From Streptomyces antibioticus (GTDB lineage: Bacteria > Actinomycetota > Actinomycetes > Streptomycetales > Streptomycetaceae), in NCBI RefSeq assembly GCF_001514065.1, contig NZ_KQ948422.1, forward strand, positions 930,001 through 994,000: a DNA stretch of 64,000 nucleotides, given 5' to 3'. Numbering within the stretch: position 1 is the stretch's first letter; each line of letters begins with the position of its first letter. Of this stretch, positions 55,711 through 64,000 are shown piece by piece. The position numbers were made by a program, and so were the translations under genes. A model generated the notes under the pieces. It did not search any database and was not told the DNA's origin. It was given only the letters and a program-made list of their open reading frames with translations.

Positions 55711-57389
55711 CCGACGAACGTGAGAACGGTGAGGACGTGACCACACCCCTGCTGGAGATACGCGGCCTGTCCGTGTCGTACCGCACCCGCGGCGGCACGG
55801 TCCCGGCCGTGCGAGGCGTGGACCTCGACGTCCTGCCGGGACAAGTGACCGCCGTGGTGGGCGAGTCCGGCTCCGGCAAGAGCACGACCGCGCACGCCGT
55901 CACCCGCCTGCTCGCGGCCAACGGCACCATCGACGCGGGCACCGTCCGCTTCGGCCGCCACGACCTGGCCACCCTGTCGGAGGCGGAGCTGCGGACCGTG
56001 CGCGGAGCGCGCATCGGGCTGGTCCCCCAGGACCCGACAGTCTCCCTCAACCCGGTCAAGCGGATCGGCGAGCAGGTCGCCGAGGTGCTGCGCATCCACG
56101 GACTGGCGACCCGCCGCTCGGCCCCGGCCGAGGCGGTCGCCGTCCTGGACCGGGCCGGACTGCCCGACGCGGCCGTCCGGGCCCGGCAGTACCCGCACGA
56201 ACTGTCCGGCGGTATGCGGCAACGCGCCCTGATCGCGATCGCCATCGCGGCGAAACCCGAGCTGATCATCGCCGACGAGCCCACCAGCGCGCTCGACGTC
56301 ACCGTGCAACGGGTCATCCTCGACCATCTCCAGCACCTCACCGAGGAGTCGGGCACGGCGATCCTGCTCGTCACCCATGACCTCGGGGTCGCCGCCGACC
56401 GGGCCCAGCGCCTGGTGGTCATGGAGCAGGGCAGGGTGGTGGAAGCGGGCCCGACCCGTGACATCCTCGCCGACCCGCGGCACGAGTACACCCGCCGACT
56501 GCTGGCCAGCGCACCGAGCCTGACCGCCGCCCGGCCCCGCACCCCGGCCTCCGCGCCGAAGGCCAACGCGGTCCCCCTGGTCGAAGTGCGCCATCTGGTC
56601 AAGGAGTTCCGGCTGCCCCGCACCGAGGACGGCCCCCAGGTCCTGCGCGCGGTCGACGACGTCAGCTTCACCCTGCACCGCGGTCAAACGCTGGCGCTGG
56701 TCGGTGAGTCGGGATCGGGTAAATCCACCACCGCCCGCCTGGCCCTGCGGCTCACCGACGCGAGCGCCGGACACATCCTGTTCGACGGCACCGACATCAC
56801 CACCGCGCGCGGCGCCCGGGCCAGAGAGCTGCGCCGCCGCGCCCAGCTGATCTACCAGAACCCGTACGCCTCCCTCGACCCGCGCTTCTCCATCGGCGAG
56901 GTGATCACCGAGCCGCTGCGGGCCTTCAAGGTCGGCGACCGCGCCTCCCGGCTCGCCCGGGCCCGCGAACTGCTCGACCGGGTGGCCCTCCCCGCCGCCA
57001 CGCTGGAGCGTCGTCCGGCGGAGTTGTCGGGCGGTCAGCGGCAGCGCGTGGCCATCGCCCGCGCCCTCGCCCTCTCCCCCGACCTGGTGGTGTGCGACGA
57101 GCCGGTCTCCGCGCTCGACGTGTCCGTGCAGGCCCAAGTCCTGGATCTGCTGGCCGAGTTGCAGGCCGACACCGGGGTGGCATACCTCTTCATCTCCCAC
57201 GACCTGGCCGTCGTACGGCAGATCGCCCACCAGGTCGCCGTCATGCGGTCCGGCCGGATCGTCGAGACGGGCCCGCCGGAGGACCTGTTCACCCACCCCC
57301 GCCACGCGTACACCCGCGAGCTGCTCGCGGCGATCCCCGGCGGCCGCGCCCCCTCCCCCACCGCCACCGTCGAATCCACCACGAGCTGA
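55707..57389 (+). CDS. Fused double ABC ATPase of the second Opp-type importer
   Basis: 560 residues, two complete ATPase halves (OppD-like about 12-265 and OppF-like about 290-550). Each has Walker A GESGSGKS, a signature LSGG(M/Q)RQR and Walker B. The single gene replaces the two genes of the other importer in this window. Start ATG overlaps the permease stop. Confidence 0.93.
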   Translation: MTDERENGEDVTTPLLEIRGLSVSYRTRGGTVPAVRGVDLDVLPGQVTAVVGESGSGKSTTAHAVTRLLAANGTIDAGTVRFGRHDLATLSEAELRTVRGARIGLVPQDPTVSLNPVKRIGEQVAEVLRIHGLATRRSAPAEAVAVLDRAGLPDAAVRARQYPHELSGGMRQRALIAIAIAAKPELIIADEPTSALDVTVQRVILDHLQHLTEESGTAILLVTHDLGVAADRAQRLVVMEQGRVVEAGPTRDILADPRHEYTRRLLASAPSLTAARPRTPASAPKANAVPLVEVRHLVKEFRLPRTEDGPQVLRAVDDVSFTLHRGQTLALVGESGSGKSTTARLALRLTDASAGHILFDGTDITTARGARARELRRRAQLIYQNPYASLDPRFSIGEVITEPLRAFKVGDRASRLARARELLDRVALPAATLERRPAELSGGQRQRVAIARALALSPDLVVCDEPVSALDVSVQAQVLDLLAELQADTGVAYLFISHDLAVVRQIAHQVAVMRSGRIVETGPPEDLFTHPRHAYTRELLAAIPGGRAPSPTATVESTTS

Positions 57390-57396
57390 GGGCCGC

Positions 57397-58452
57397 ATGA
57401 GCACCCCCACCATCACGTCACTGGCCTTCCTGACCCCGGGCAACTTCGCCGACGACGACCCCTACACCGGCCTGGAGGAGACGCTCCAACTCTTCGCATA
57501 CGGTGAACGGTTGGGATTCGACGGTGCCTGGATCCGGCAGCGCCACCTCGAACACGGCGTCGGCTCGGCCGCCGTGTTCCTCGCCGCGGCCGGCCAGCGC
57601 ACCGAGCGGATCGAACTGGGCACCGCGGTCATCCCGATCGGCTACGAGAACCCCTTCCGCCTCGCCGAGGACCTCGCGCTGGCCGACGTCCTGTCCCGGG
57701 GACGGCTCCAGGTCGGCTTCAGCACCGGGATGCCCCACGCCGACCTGCTCGGCGACCTCGTGCACGACGGGGACTGGCGGGGCCTCGACCTGTCGTACGA
57801 CAGGATCGCCCGCGTCCTCGACCACCTGCGCGGCGACTACCTCGGCGGTCCGGACACGGTCATCCACTCGCCCGGCAACGTCCAGCGCCCGCGCCTGCAA
57901 CCACACAACCCCGGTATGGCGCACCGCATTTGGTACGGCGGCGGCAGCCTGCGCTCGGTCCGCTGGGCCGCCGAGAACGGGCTGAGCCTGCTGTCCGGCA
58001 ACATCGTCACCGGCGAGGGCACCGACGACTTCGCCACGGCCCAGCTGAACCTGCTGGCCGAGTACCGTCGCACGCTCGACGCGAGCACTCGGGCCCGGGT
58101 CGCGCTGGGCCGGGTCGCGCTGGGCCGGGTCATCGTGCCCTTCGACGGGGCCGACGCGGCCGGCCGGGCCCGCTACCGCGCCTATGCGGCCGGCCGCCAC
58201 GAACGGACCCTGGCACCGCAGGGTCCGAAGCGGACGCTGTTCGCCCCGGACGTGGTAGGTACCGCCGAGCAGATCCTCGAACAGCTCACCGCCGACCCGG
58301 TCCTCGCGCAGGTGTCGGAGCTGCGCCTTGAGCTGCCGTACGAGTTCCACCGCGAGGAGTATGAACAGATCCTCCACGACGTACAGCACCTGATCGCACC
58401 GGAGTTGGGCTGGCGCCCCGCCTCCGTGGCGGCGCAGGAGGCAGCGGTTTGA
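57397..58452 (+). CDS. LLM-class flavin monooxygenase of the second importer operon
   Basis: 351 residues, luciferase-like barrel (HLEHGVGSAAVFLAAAGQRT; LSRGRLQVGFSTGMPHADL). It lies 7 bp after the ATPase gene, so it probably oxidises what the importer brings in. A 15-bp tandem duplication (58099-58113 and 58114-58128) repeats GRVAL in frame. Its family differs from the two NtaA/DszA-type enzymes in the minus-strand operon. Confidence 0.87.
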   Translation: MSTPTITSLAFLTPGNFADDDPYTGLEETLQLFAYGERLGFDGAWIRQRHLEHGVGSAAVFLAAAGQRTERIELGTAVIPIGYENPFRLAEDLALADVLSRGRLQVGFSTGMPHADLLGDLVHDGDWRGLDLSYDRIARVLDHLRGDYLGGPDTVIHSPGNVQRPRLQPHNPGMAHRIWYGGGSLRSVRWAAENGLSLLSGNIVTGEGTDDFATAQLNLLAEYRRTLDASTRARVALGRVALGRVIVPFDGADAAGRARYRAYAAGRHERTLAPQGPKRTLFAPDVVGTAEQILEQLTADPVLAQVSELRLELPYEFHREEYEQILHDVQHLIAPELGWRPASVAAQEAAV

Positions 58453-58500
58453 CGACCTCGTGGCGCGGCGCCTGCTGCTCCAGGAGAAAGACCGTGGTCG

Positions 58501-59463
58501 TCACCGGCGGGGCTCGGCGCCGGACAGCGCCGGGAAGGTGGTGCGGGTGAGCTCTTCGGAGATCTGCCAGACGCGCTGGGCCTCCTCCTGACTGCGGAGC
58601 CGGGAGTAGAGGGGCTGTTCGGCGGGCGGGCCGGACAGGTGCTGGAAGCCGCTGGGCCCGTAGAACCGGCCCCCGCGCGCGTCCGGGGAGGTGGCGGCGT
58701 ACAGGGCCGGCAGTGCCGCGCTCTCCACCGTGCCGAGGATGCCGCGGCGGGACAGCATGCGGATCATGCGTACGGCTGTGGTGTCCTTCGCCCGGCCGAC
58801 CTCGGGGCGGGCGGCCAGCAGGCTGGTCGGTGCGACACCGGGGTGGGAGATGTTGCTGGTGATCCCCCAGTCCGCGGCCTGGCTGCGGACGTCCAGTTCC
58901 AGTGCGAAGAGACCGAACGCGATCTTCGACTGACTGTACGCGCGGCGGCCGTTGTAGGACCGGTCCCAGTTCGGGTCGTCCCAGTTGATGGAGCCCTCGT
59001 TGGCGGCGATGCTGAGCTGACTGGTCACCCGCGCGCGGCCCGCGCGCAGCAGCGGCAGCAGGTGGGAGACCAGGGCGAAGTGCCCCAGATGATTGCTGCC
59101 GAACTGCAATTCGAAGCCGTCCGCGGTGGTCTGCCGGTCCGGTGGCGTCATCACTCCGGCGTTGTTGACCAGAATGTGGATCGGACGGTTCTCGGCGACG
59201 AGGGCGGCGCCCAGCGCGGCGACCGAGCTCAACGACGACAGGTCGAGGTCGCGCAGCGACAGGACCGCCTGCGGGTGCTGCCGCTTGACCTTCGCGATCG
59301 CCGCCTCGCCCTTGCCACGGTTGCGGACGGGCATGACGACCTCGGCACCGGCGGCGGCCAGTCGGCCGGCCAGTACCAGTCCGACGCCATCGCTGGCGCC
59401 GGTGACTACGGCCAGCTTCCCGGAAAGGTCCGGAACGGTGATGTCCGGTCGTGTACGCGCCAT
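58501..59463 (-). CDS. SDR oxidoreductase (retinol-dehydrogenase/protochlorophyllide-reductase-like)
   Basis: 320 residues. TGASDGVG nucleotide motif (about 22-29), NNAGVM, and catalytic YSQSK. The N-R-G-K motif after the second strand suggests NADPH. Divergent from an XRE regulator, the usual arrangement for a regulator controlling its neighbour. Confidence 0.88.
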   Translation of the reverse strand: MARTRPDITVPDLSGKLAVVTGASDGVGLVLAGRLAAAGAEVVMPVRNRGKGEAAIAKVKRQHPQAVLSLRDLDLSSLSSVAALGAALVAENRPIHILVNNAGVMTPPDRQTTADGFELQFGSNHLGHFALVSHLLPLLRAGRARVTSQLSIAANEGSINWDDPNWDRSYNGRRAYSQSKIAFGLFALELDVRSQAADWGITSNISHPGVAPTSLLAARPEVGRAKDTTAVRMIRMLSRRGILGTVESAALPALYAATSPDARGGRFYGPSGFQHLSGPPAEQPLYSRLRSQEEAQRVWQISEELTRTTFPALSGAEPRR

Positions 59464-59662
59464 GATTCTTCCTCGCTTCTTTCATCGATCCCTATGGGCA
59501 TGCGATTCAAAGCTGCACCTGATCAGCGCGGGTATCCACGGCCTCTCAATCCCAGGCTGGCCCGACCCAGGAGGGCCCCCAAGGGGGGATCGACAAGCCC
59601 AGGCTCCGGTTCGGCACGGGTGGTAGAACGAAAGAGCACCGGCACTCAGGGAGGAAGAAGCC

Positions 59663-60508
59663 GTGATCGATCGAGGCGGGCTCGCCGAGTTCCTGCGTCG
59701 CCGCCGGGAGTCACTTCAGCCCGAGGACGTCGGCCTTCCGCGCGGTCAACGGCGCAGGACGGCCGGTCTGCGCCGGGAGGAGGTCGCCGCGATCTGTCAC
59801 ATCTCCGCCGACTACTACAGCCGGCTGGAGCGGGAACGCGGACCGCGCCCGTCCGAACAGATGATCGCCTCGATCGCACAGGGTCTGCATCTGTCCCTCG
59901 ACGAGCGCGACCACCTGTTTCGCCTCGCCGGGCACAATCCGCCCACCAGGGGCTCCGCCAGCGAACACATCAGTCCCGGCCTGCTGCGCATCTTCGACCG
60001 GCTCACCGACACCCCCGCCGAGATCGTCACCGAGCTCGGCGAGACACTCCGGCAGACGCCGCTCGCCGTCGCCCTCACCGGCGACCTCACCCACTACACC
60101 GGCCCGGCCCGCAGCATCGGCTACCGATGGTTCACCGACCCGGCCACCCGCAGCCTGTACCACCCCGACGACCACGCGCTGCACTCCCGCGTCTTCGCCT
60201 CCGGACTACGCCAGATGGTGACCCTGCGGGGACCCGAGTCGCCGGCCGCCCACCTCCAGCAGTTGCTGATGGCCCGCAGTGAAGAATTCCGTGCCGTCTG
60301 GAACGAACACGAAGTCGGTATCCGCTACAACGACACCAAGCGATACGTGCACCCCGATGTCGGCCATCTCGAACTCTCTTGCCAGGCGCTTCTCGACCCG
60401 GACCAGTCACACATGCTGCTGGTCTACACAGCCGTCCCCGGCAGCGAAAGCTACGAGAAACTCCGGCTTCTCTCCGTCATCGGAGATCAACAGATCTTTC
60501 AGGCGTGA
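59663..60508 (+). CDS. XRE regulator with MmyB-like ligand-binding domain
   Basis: 281 residues. An N-terminal helix-turn-helix (about 8-80: RTAGLRREEVAAICHISADYYSRLERERG) and a PAS-like MLTR ligand-binding domain (about 105-275). GTG start with GAGGAAG. The 199-bp intergenic region to the SDR contains two copies of CCCAGGCT but no strong palindrome. Confidence 0.88.
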   Translation: MIDRGGLAEFLRRRRESLQPEDVGLPRGQRRRTAGLRREEVAAICHISADYYSRLERERGPRPSEQMIASIAQGLHLSLDERDHLFRLAGHNPPTRGSASEHISPGLLRIFDRLTDTPAEIVTELGETLRQTPLAVALTGDLTHYTGPARSIGYRWFTDPATRSLYHPDDHALHSRVFASGLRQMVTLRGPESPAAHLQQLLMARSEEFRAVWNEHEVGIRYNDTKRYVHPDVGHLELSCQALLDPDQSHMLLVYTAVPGSESYEKLRLLSVIGDQQIFQA

Positions 60509-61419
60509 CTCCCCGGTGAGTGCCGTGCCGGCATGCGCTGACCGAGAAACAGAGCGGCGCGGTCCAGTGCCTCGTCGGCTTCGTCCAAGACGCCGGCGAA
60601 CGCCTGGAAGACATGGGGAACGTCAGCGGTGACGTCCAGGATGACGTCCACACCGGCTTCCCTCGCGCGCGTGGCCATGCGCGTGGAGTCGTCCAGGAGC
60701 ATTTCGTTGGTGCCCGCCTGCAGAAGGATCGGAGGGAAACCGGTCAGGTCGGCGCAGACGGCGGGGCTGAGCTTGGGCTGGTGCGGGTCCTGTCCCGCGA
60801 GGTACATGGCCCCGGTGTGTTCCATCCCGGCACGCGTGAAGAAGGGATCGATGCCCGCCTTGCTGTCCATGCTCTCGCCGGTCCGGGTCATGTCGAGTCC
60901 GGGCGAGAACGCCACGATCGCGGCGGGCATGGGCAGGCCCGCGTCGCGAGCGGCGAGGCAGACGGCGACCGTGAGGCCGCCACCGGCGGAGTCCCCGGCG
61001 AACGCGATCGCGGAAGCGTCTTCGCCGCTGTCGAGAAGTGCGCGGTAGGCGCTGAGCCCGTCCTCGATCGCGGCGGGGAACGGGTGCTCAGGGGCAAGCC
61101 GGTAATCCAACGAGAACGCCCTGAATCCAGTTCTGGCCACCAGGTTCCCGGTCAGTGCCATCGCCGTCTCCGGTGAGCCGACCACGTAGGAGCCGCCGTG
61201 AAAGTAGAGGATCGTCCCGGCCTTCGGAGTGCCGGCCGGTTCGACGAGCACCGCGGGGCGGTCGCCGAGCGTCGCAGTCCGGGTGCGGATCGCCGCCGGG
61301 ACGATCATTTCGGCCATCATCGCCCTGAACCCGGCGCGGAGCTCTTCCACCGACCCAGGCCCCTCAGGCCGGGGGTGCCGGACCATCTCGTCGATCTGCG
61401 CGCGCTGTTGCCTGCTCAT
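60499..61419 (-). CDS. HSL-family alpha/beta hydrolase (esterase)
   Basis: 306 residues. Oxyanion motif FHGGSYVVGS, nucleophile in GDSAGGG and histidine in DVPHVFQAF are the hormone-sensitive-lipase signature. ATG 61419 chosen for its GGAGG at 5-nt spacing; an ATG at 61431 is an alternative. It overlaps the convergent XRE gene by 10 bp. Probably repressed by the divergent MarR protein. Confidence 0.88.
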   Translation of the reverse strand: MSRQQRAQIDEMVRHPRPEGPGSVEELRAGFRAMMAEMIVPAAIRTRTATLGDRPAVLVEPAGTPKAGTILYFHGGSYVVGSPETAMALTGNLVARTGFRAFSLDYRLAPEHPFPAAIEDGLSAYRALLDSGEDASAIAFAGDSAGGGLTVAVCLAARDAGLPMPAAIVAFSPGLDMTRTGESMDSKAGIDPFFTRAGMEHTGAMYLAGQDPHQPKLSPAVCADLTGFPPILLQAGTNEMLLDDSTRMATRAREAGVDVILDVTADVPHVFQAFAGVLDEADEALDRAALFLGQRMPARHSPGSHA

Positions 61420-61455
61420 TGCCGCCTCCATCGCAAGTAAATGCCGAGGAACTAT

Positions 61456-61493
61456 ATGCCTGGGCATGTAGACTAAGATATATGCCATGGCAT
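61456..61493. promoter_or_regulatory. Two MarR-type operators
   Basis: ATGCCTGGGCAT (61456-61467, near-palindrome) and ATGCCATGGCAT (61482-61493, perfect palindrome), centres 26 bp apart, both preceded by TAT. The second spans the marR start codon. The pair lies between the esterase and MarR genes, suggesting joint control with autorepression. Confidence 0.65.
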
Positions 61494-61963
61494 CTAAGTC
61501 AAGCGGTGGCCGGATCGACCTCCCGGGCTTCTTCGACGACCTCGTCCGTTGTGAGACGCGCCTCTACAACGCGCTGAACGACCGTCTTCGCGAGCGGCAC
61601 GGGATCGTCACCTCGCAGTTCGAGTCCCTGCGCTTCCTGCGCGACCACCCCGGGTCCCGGGTGGCGGACCTTGCCGCCGAGTTCGCCATCGGGATCGGCG
61701 CGACCAGCAAGGGCGTCGACCGCCTGGAGAAGCAGGCATGGGTCGTACGGCGAACCAATCCATCGGATCGCCGCTCCTCCCTGCTGGACCTGACCGATGA
61801 CGGTCTGCGACTCGTCGAGACGGCGGAGACGACCTTCACCGAAACACTGGCCGAGCTGACCCAGGGCACCCTCGACGGGCCCTCAGGGCCGGCCGTCGTA
61901 CAGCTCCTCTCGGAACTCCGCTCCGTGCTCGAACGCAACCAGATCGGCCTGCCCACAGGCTGA
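61487..61963 (+). CDS. MarR-family regulator
   Basis: 158 residues, winged helix (about 40-110: SRVADLAAEFAIGIGATSKGVDRLEKQAWVVRR, then the DRRSSLLDLTDDG wing). The start ATG lies inside a perfect palindrome, so binding would block its own transcription. Likely ligand is related to the esterase substrate. Confidence 0.9.
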   Translation: MASKSSGGRIDLPGFFDDLVRCETRLYNALNDRLRERHGIVTSQFESLRFLRDHPGSRVADLAAEFAIGIGATSKGVDRLEKQAWVVRRTNPSDRRSSLLDLTDDGLRLVETAETTFTETLAELTQGTLDGPSGPAVVQLLSELRSVLERNQIGLPTG

Positions 61964-61997
61964 CCGGCATCGCCATCCCGTGCGGCGACCCGCCGCC

Positions 61998-62100
61998 TCA
62001 GTGGAAGTGCTCCAGGTAACGGCGGGCGCTGACGCGGGAGATGCCGGTGGCAGCCGCGCATCCGGCGGCCGACAGGGTGCCGTCCGTGTCGCGGAGCGTG
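61998..62100 (-). pseudogene. C-terminal relic of a CitB/DcuR-type response regulator
   Basis: The last residues read TLSAAGCAAATGISRVSARR and then YLEHFH, the characteristic end of DcuR/CitB-family output domains. The receiver domain and the rest are missing. The relic lies head-to-head with a transporter relic. Confidence 0.65.
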
Positions 62101-62103
62101 ATG

Positions 62104-62226
62104 CACCGGTCCCGGCGATGGACAGCCGAACTCCGCCGCCATGGCTGGACCGACGCGTTCACCACCGGCGACGCGTTCGCCGCGTACCTGTCCGAGCAGG
62201 ACACCTCAGTGGCCCGTCTCGTCGAT
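62104..62226 (+). pseudogene. C-terminal relic of a TctC-type tricarboxylate-binding protein
   Basis: RRHGWTDAFTTGDAFAAYL followed by SEQDTSVARLV matches the typical C-terminus of tripartite tricarboxylate transporter binding proteins, without its N-terminal 85%. Response-regulator and tctC genes normally diverge, so a single deletion through the shared promoter would leave exactly these two ends. Confidence 0.6.
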
Positions 62227-62521
62227 GGCGGTGGTGCCGGACTCAGGTATCGGCGACGCGATCGCCTCCGCCGCGAAAGGGGCGCATCCGAACGTCATCG
62301 TGCTGAGCCTCGGGACGGCGCTCCTCCTGTCCGTGTTCGCCCGACGACTACTGGGCCATGTGCGTCGTGGAGGTGCACACCGCCCCGCCGGCGCGGTCCC
62401 GCGTGCGTAAAATCTGGCCCCCCATCTCGAACGCGGATCGTCCTCCATGAGAAACGAGGACGTCAAGAGCATTAAGGCGGAGTTTCACAGGAGCCGCAAG
62501 CTAAAAACCTTCAAAAGACCC
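62227..62521. other. Probable decayed sequence
   Basis: A short frame from 62226 (DSGIGDAIASAAKGAHPNVI, then a hydrophobic stretch) looks membrane-protein-like and may be another transporter relic, but I cannot assign it. The remainder, to about 62521, is AT-richer and has no gene. Confidence 0.3.
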
Positions 62522-62579
62522 TGCAAACGTGAGGTGTTTGCACGAGTGTTTTGATCAATGCCTGTTGCACTCATGTAAC
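62522..62579 (+). promoter_or_regulatory. Operator-like repeat and promoter of the second XRE gene
   Basis: TGCAAAC (62522-62528) and GTTTGCA (62536-62542) form a perfect inverted repeat. It is followed by TTGATC (62551-62556), a 17-bp spacer and TGTAAC (62574-62579), a plausible promoter. Confidence 0.5.
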
Positions 62580-62651
62580 GCTGAGGAGGGTAGGCTCAAG
62601 GTGTCCCGTTGCGATCCGACGGGGCCGCATCACGTTGACGGGGAGTACACC

Positions 62652-63638
62652 ATGGCAATTGCCGAGCAGCAACGAAAAGAGCTCGCCGCCTTCCTTCGCA
62701 ACCGACGCGAGCGGGTTGCACCGGAAGCCGTCGGCATCAAGAACTCGTACGGACGCCGTCGTACGCCGGGGCTGCGCAGAGAGGAACTCGCGCAGCTCGC
62801 CGGCGTGAGTGTGACGTGGTACACGTGGCTCGAACAGGCCCGCAGGATCAGGGTGTCCAGTCAGGTCCTGAACGGTCTCGCGCGGGCCCTGCAGCTCGAC
62901 ACGACGGAGACCGGACATCTGTTCCGGCTGGCCGGTGAGTTACCGCCGACGGGGCGGGTGCCGTGCTCGCGGGAGCATATTCCGGAGCAGTATCTGACCT
63001 TCCTTGAATTCCAGGATCCGCTGCCCGCCTTCATCGTGAATCATCGGTTCGATGTGCTGGCCTGGAATCAGGGATTCTGTGCGCTGTTCCCCTATTTCGA
63101 ATCCCTGGAGCACTACCGTCGCAACACTCTCGTGATGATGTTCGACGAGCGGGCCCGGGAAATGCACCCGAACTGGGAGCAGGACGCCCTGGAAGCTGCG
63201 GCCCTTTTCCGTGCGCAGGCCGCCGATCAGCTCGCCCATCCCGCATACGCGAAGATGATCGAAGACCTGGAGGCCGAGCACCCGGAATTCCGGGAACTGT
63301 GGGAGCGACTCGACCTGGCTCCGTCCGTGCCGTCCGTCCGTTGCTTCGACCACCCGACGCTGGGGCGGATCGAACTCGGATATGTGAAGCTGCGGCTCGC
63401 GGGCGTGGACGCCACCCTCGTCGTCTACCAGCCCGTTCTGGACAGCCGGCTGATCGACCGCTTCCGTGACCTGGTCGAGACGCGGATCCGGGTGCGGCTC
63501 CGCTCGGCCGGTGGCTCAGTCGGACGCCCGTACCGACAGAGCGTGCCGGAAGACATTCCGCGGATCCCAGACGGCCTTGACCCGCTGGAGTCGAGGGTAA
63601 TTCCCTTTGAAGTACAGCCTGTTCCAAGGAACGCCTGA
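62652..63638 (+). CDS. XRE regulator with MmyB-like ligand-binding domain, extended C-terminus
   Basis: 328 residues. Helix-turn-helix (about 10-85: RRTPGLRREELAQLAGVSVTWYTWLEQARR) and an MLTR ligand-binding domain (about 110-280). The last 40 or so residues run antisense over the flavoenzyme gene and look non-homologous, so the normal stop seems lost. ATG 62652 has GGGGAG upstream. Confidence 0.88.
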   Translation: MAIAEQQRKELAAFLRNRRERVAPEAVGIKNSYGRRRTPGLRREELAQLAGVSVTWYTWLEQARRIRVSSQVLNGLARALQLDTTETGHLFRLAGELPPTGRVPCSREHIPEQYLTFLEFQDPLPAFIVNHRFDVLAWNQGFCALFPYFESLEHYRRNTLVMMFDERAREMHPNWEQDALEAAALFRAQAADQLAHPAYAKMIEDLEAEHPEFRELWERLDLAPSVPSVRCFDHPTLGRIELGYVKLRLAGVDATLVVYQPVLDSRLIDRFRDLVETRIRVRLRSAGGSVGRPYRQSVPEDIPRIPDGLDPLESRVIPFEVQPVPRNA

Positions 63639-64000
63639 GGTGTTCCAGCGCGGATCGGCCAGATCCACGTCCGGATAGTTGATGTACGAGCCGTCGGTAC
63701 GTGCGTCGGAGACGGGTACTCCGCCTGTCTCCGCGTACAAAGCCCGGTAGAGCTCCCGGAGTCTGCGGATGTGCCGCTCGTCGTCGGCGGGATCGGTCCA
63801 ATAGGTCCCCAGATAGCTCTTGAGGACCGAATCCCGCTGCGCGACCACGGTCGCGGCGGGGTCCACGGTGTTGACCTTCCGGCCGTAGGAGAACAGCACC
63901 ACCGTGGTGTGACCGTCGTAGTCCGGGTCGGAGAGATACCGAAACAGCAACTCCGTCTCGGCGGCCGCATACGGCCGGCGCAGGTAGGCACCCTTGCTCT
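63516..64000 (-). CDS. Berberine-bridge-type FAD-linked oxidoreductase, C-terminal part
   Basis: The gene continues beyond the window; about 161 residues are visible, starting SKGAYLRRPYAAAETELLFR. The BBE domain is recognisable from DGSYINYPDVDLADPRWNTS, the YFKGNYPRLQRVK helix and the final VWDPRNVFRH. These flavoenzymes oxidise sugars, alkaloids or polyketides. No N-terminal FAD site is in view. Confidence 0.85.
   Translation of the reverse strand, partial: SKGAYLRRPYAAAETELLFRYLSDPDYDGHTTVVLFSYGRKVNTVDPAATVVAQRDSVLKSYLGTYWTDPADDERHIRRLRELYRALYAETGGVPVSDARTDGSYINYPDVDLADPRWNTSGVPWNRLYFKGNYPRLQRVKAVWDPRNVFRHALSVRASD

Noticed and set aside
58099-58128. CRISPR-like or VNTR repeat
   Set aside because: Only two 15-bp copies inside a coding frame; simple tandem duplication.

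Overview
The window is very GC-rich with strong third-position GC bias. It has GTG/TTG starts, ATGA/GTGA-coupled operons, Tat and Sec exported hydrolases with ricin-type (CBM13) domains, and actinobacterial regulator families. This points to the accessory part of a Streptomyces (or close relative) chromosome. No rRNA, tRNA, insertion sequence or CRISPR array was seen.

Layout. (1) 1-7.8 kb: an enolase-superfamily sugar-acid enzyme and three secreted ricin-domain glycoside hydrolases (GH29, GH74, GH62), which read as a xyloglucan/hemicellulose locus. (2) 7.9-18.9 kb: an F420/FMN luciferase-like oxidoreductase, a LuxR-type ATPase regulator lacking most of its middle, alpha/beta hydrolases, a cupin, an SDR, a SpoIIE phosphatase, a MASE1 membrane protein, and a coupled glycosyltransferase/MFS exporter pair. 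(3) 19.1-20.6 kb: a LOG phosphoribohydrolase fused to an acyltransferase, transcribed divergently from that pair; together they look like a small, unfamiliar biosynthetic unit. (4) 20.7-30.4 kb: a formaldehyde-dehydrogenase-like enzyme, a membrane protein, two secreted proteases with P-domains (M4 and S8) flanking a 43-residue exported peptide, a GNAT protein and a DUF427 protein.

(5) 30.4-58.5 kb is the most striking part: about 28 kb of sulfur and thiamine-precursor acquisition genes. An 11.5-kb minus-strand operon carries a 2OG dioxygenase, a MetY paralogue, a complete Opp-type importer, two flavin monooxygenases and an exporter. Divergent from it are metY-metX, then (opposed) a sulfurtransferase. 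Next come a THI5-like protein, a ThiY-type importer coupled to a small-molecule kinase, and a second Opp-type importer with a flavin monooxygenase. Five short cysteine-codon leader peptides precede these units. Two of them follow structured RNAs: a SAM-IV riboswitch and a TPP-like element whose 3' half is divergent. The layout suggests layered control by S-adenosylmethionine, thiamine pyrophosphate and cysteine supply.

(6) 58.5-64 kb: an SDR with a divergent XRE regulator, an HSL-type esterase with a divergent MarR regulator and two palindromic operators, relics of a tripartite tricarboxylate transporter and its response regulator, another XRE regulator, and the C-terminal part of a berberine-bridge-type flavoenzyme cut by the window end.

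Several genes are decayed or internally deleted (at about 9-10, 11.4-11.6, 30.1, 50.9-51.2 and 62 kb). Two junctions in the large sulfur operon carry tandem micro-duplications of the stop/start overlap.
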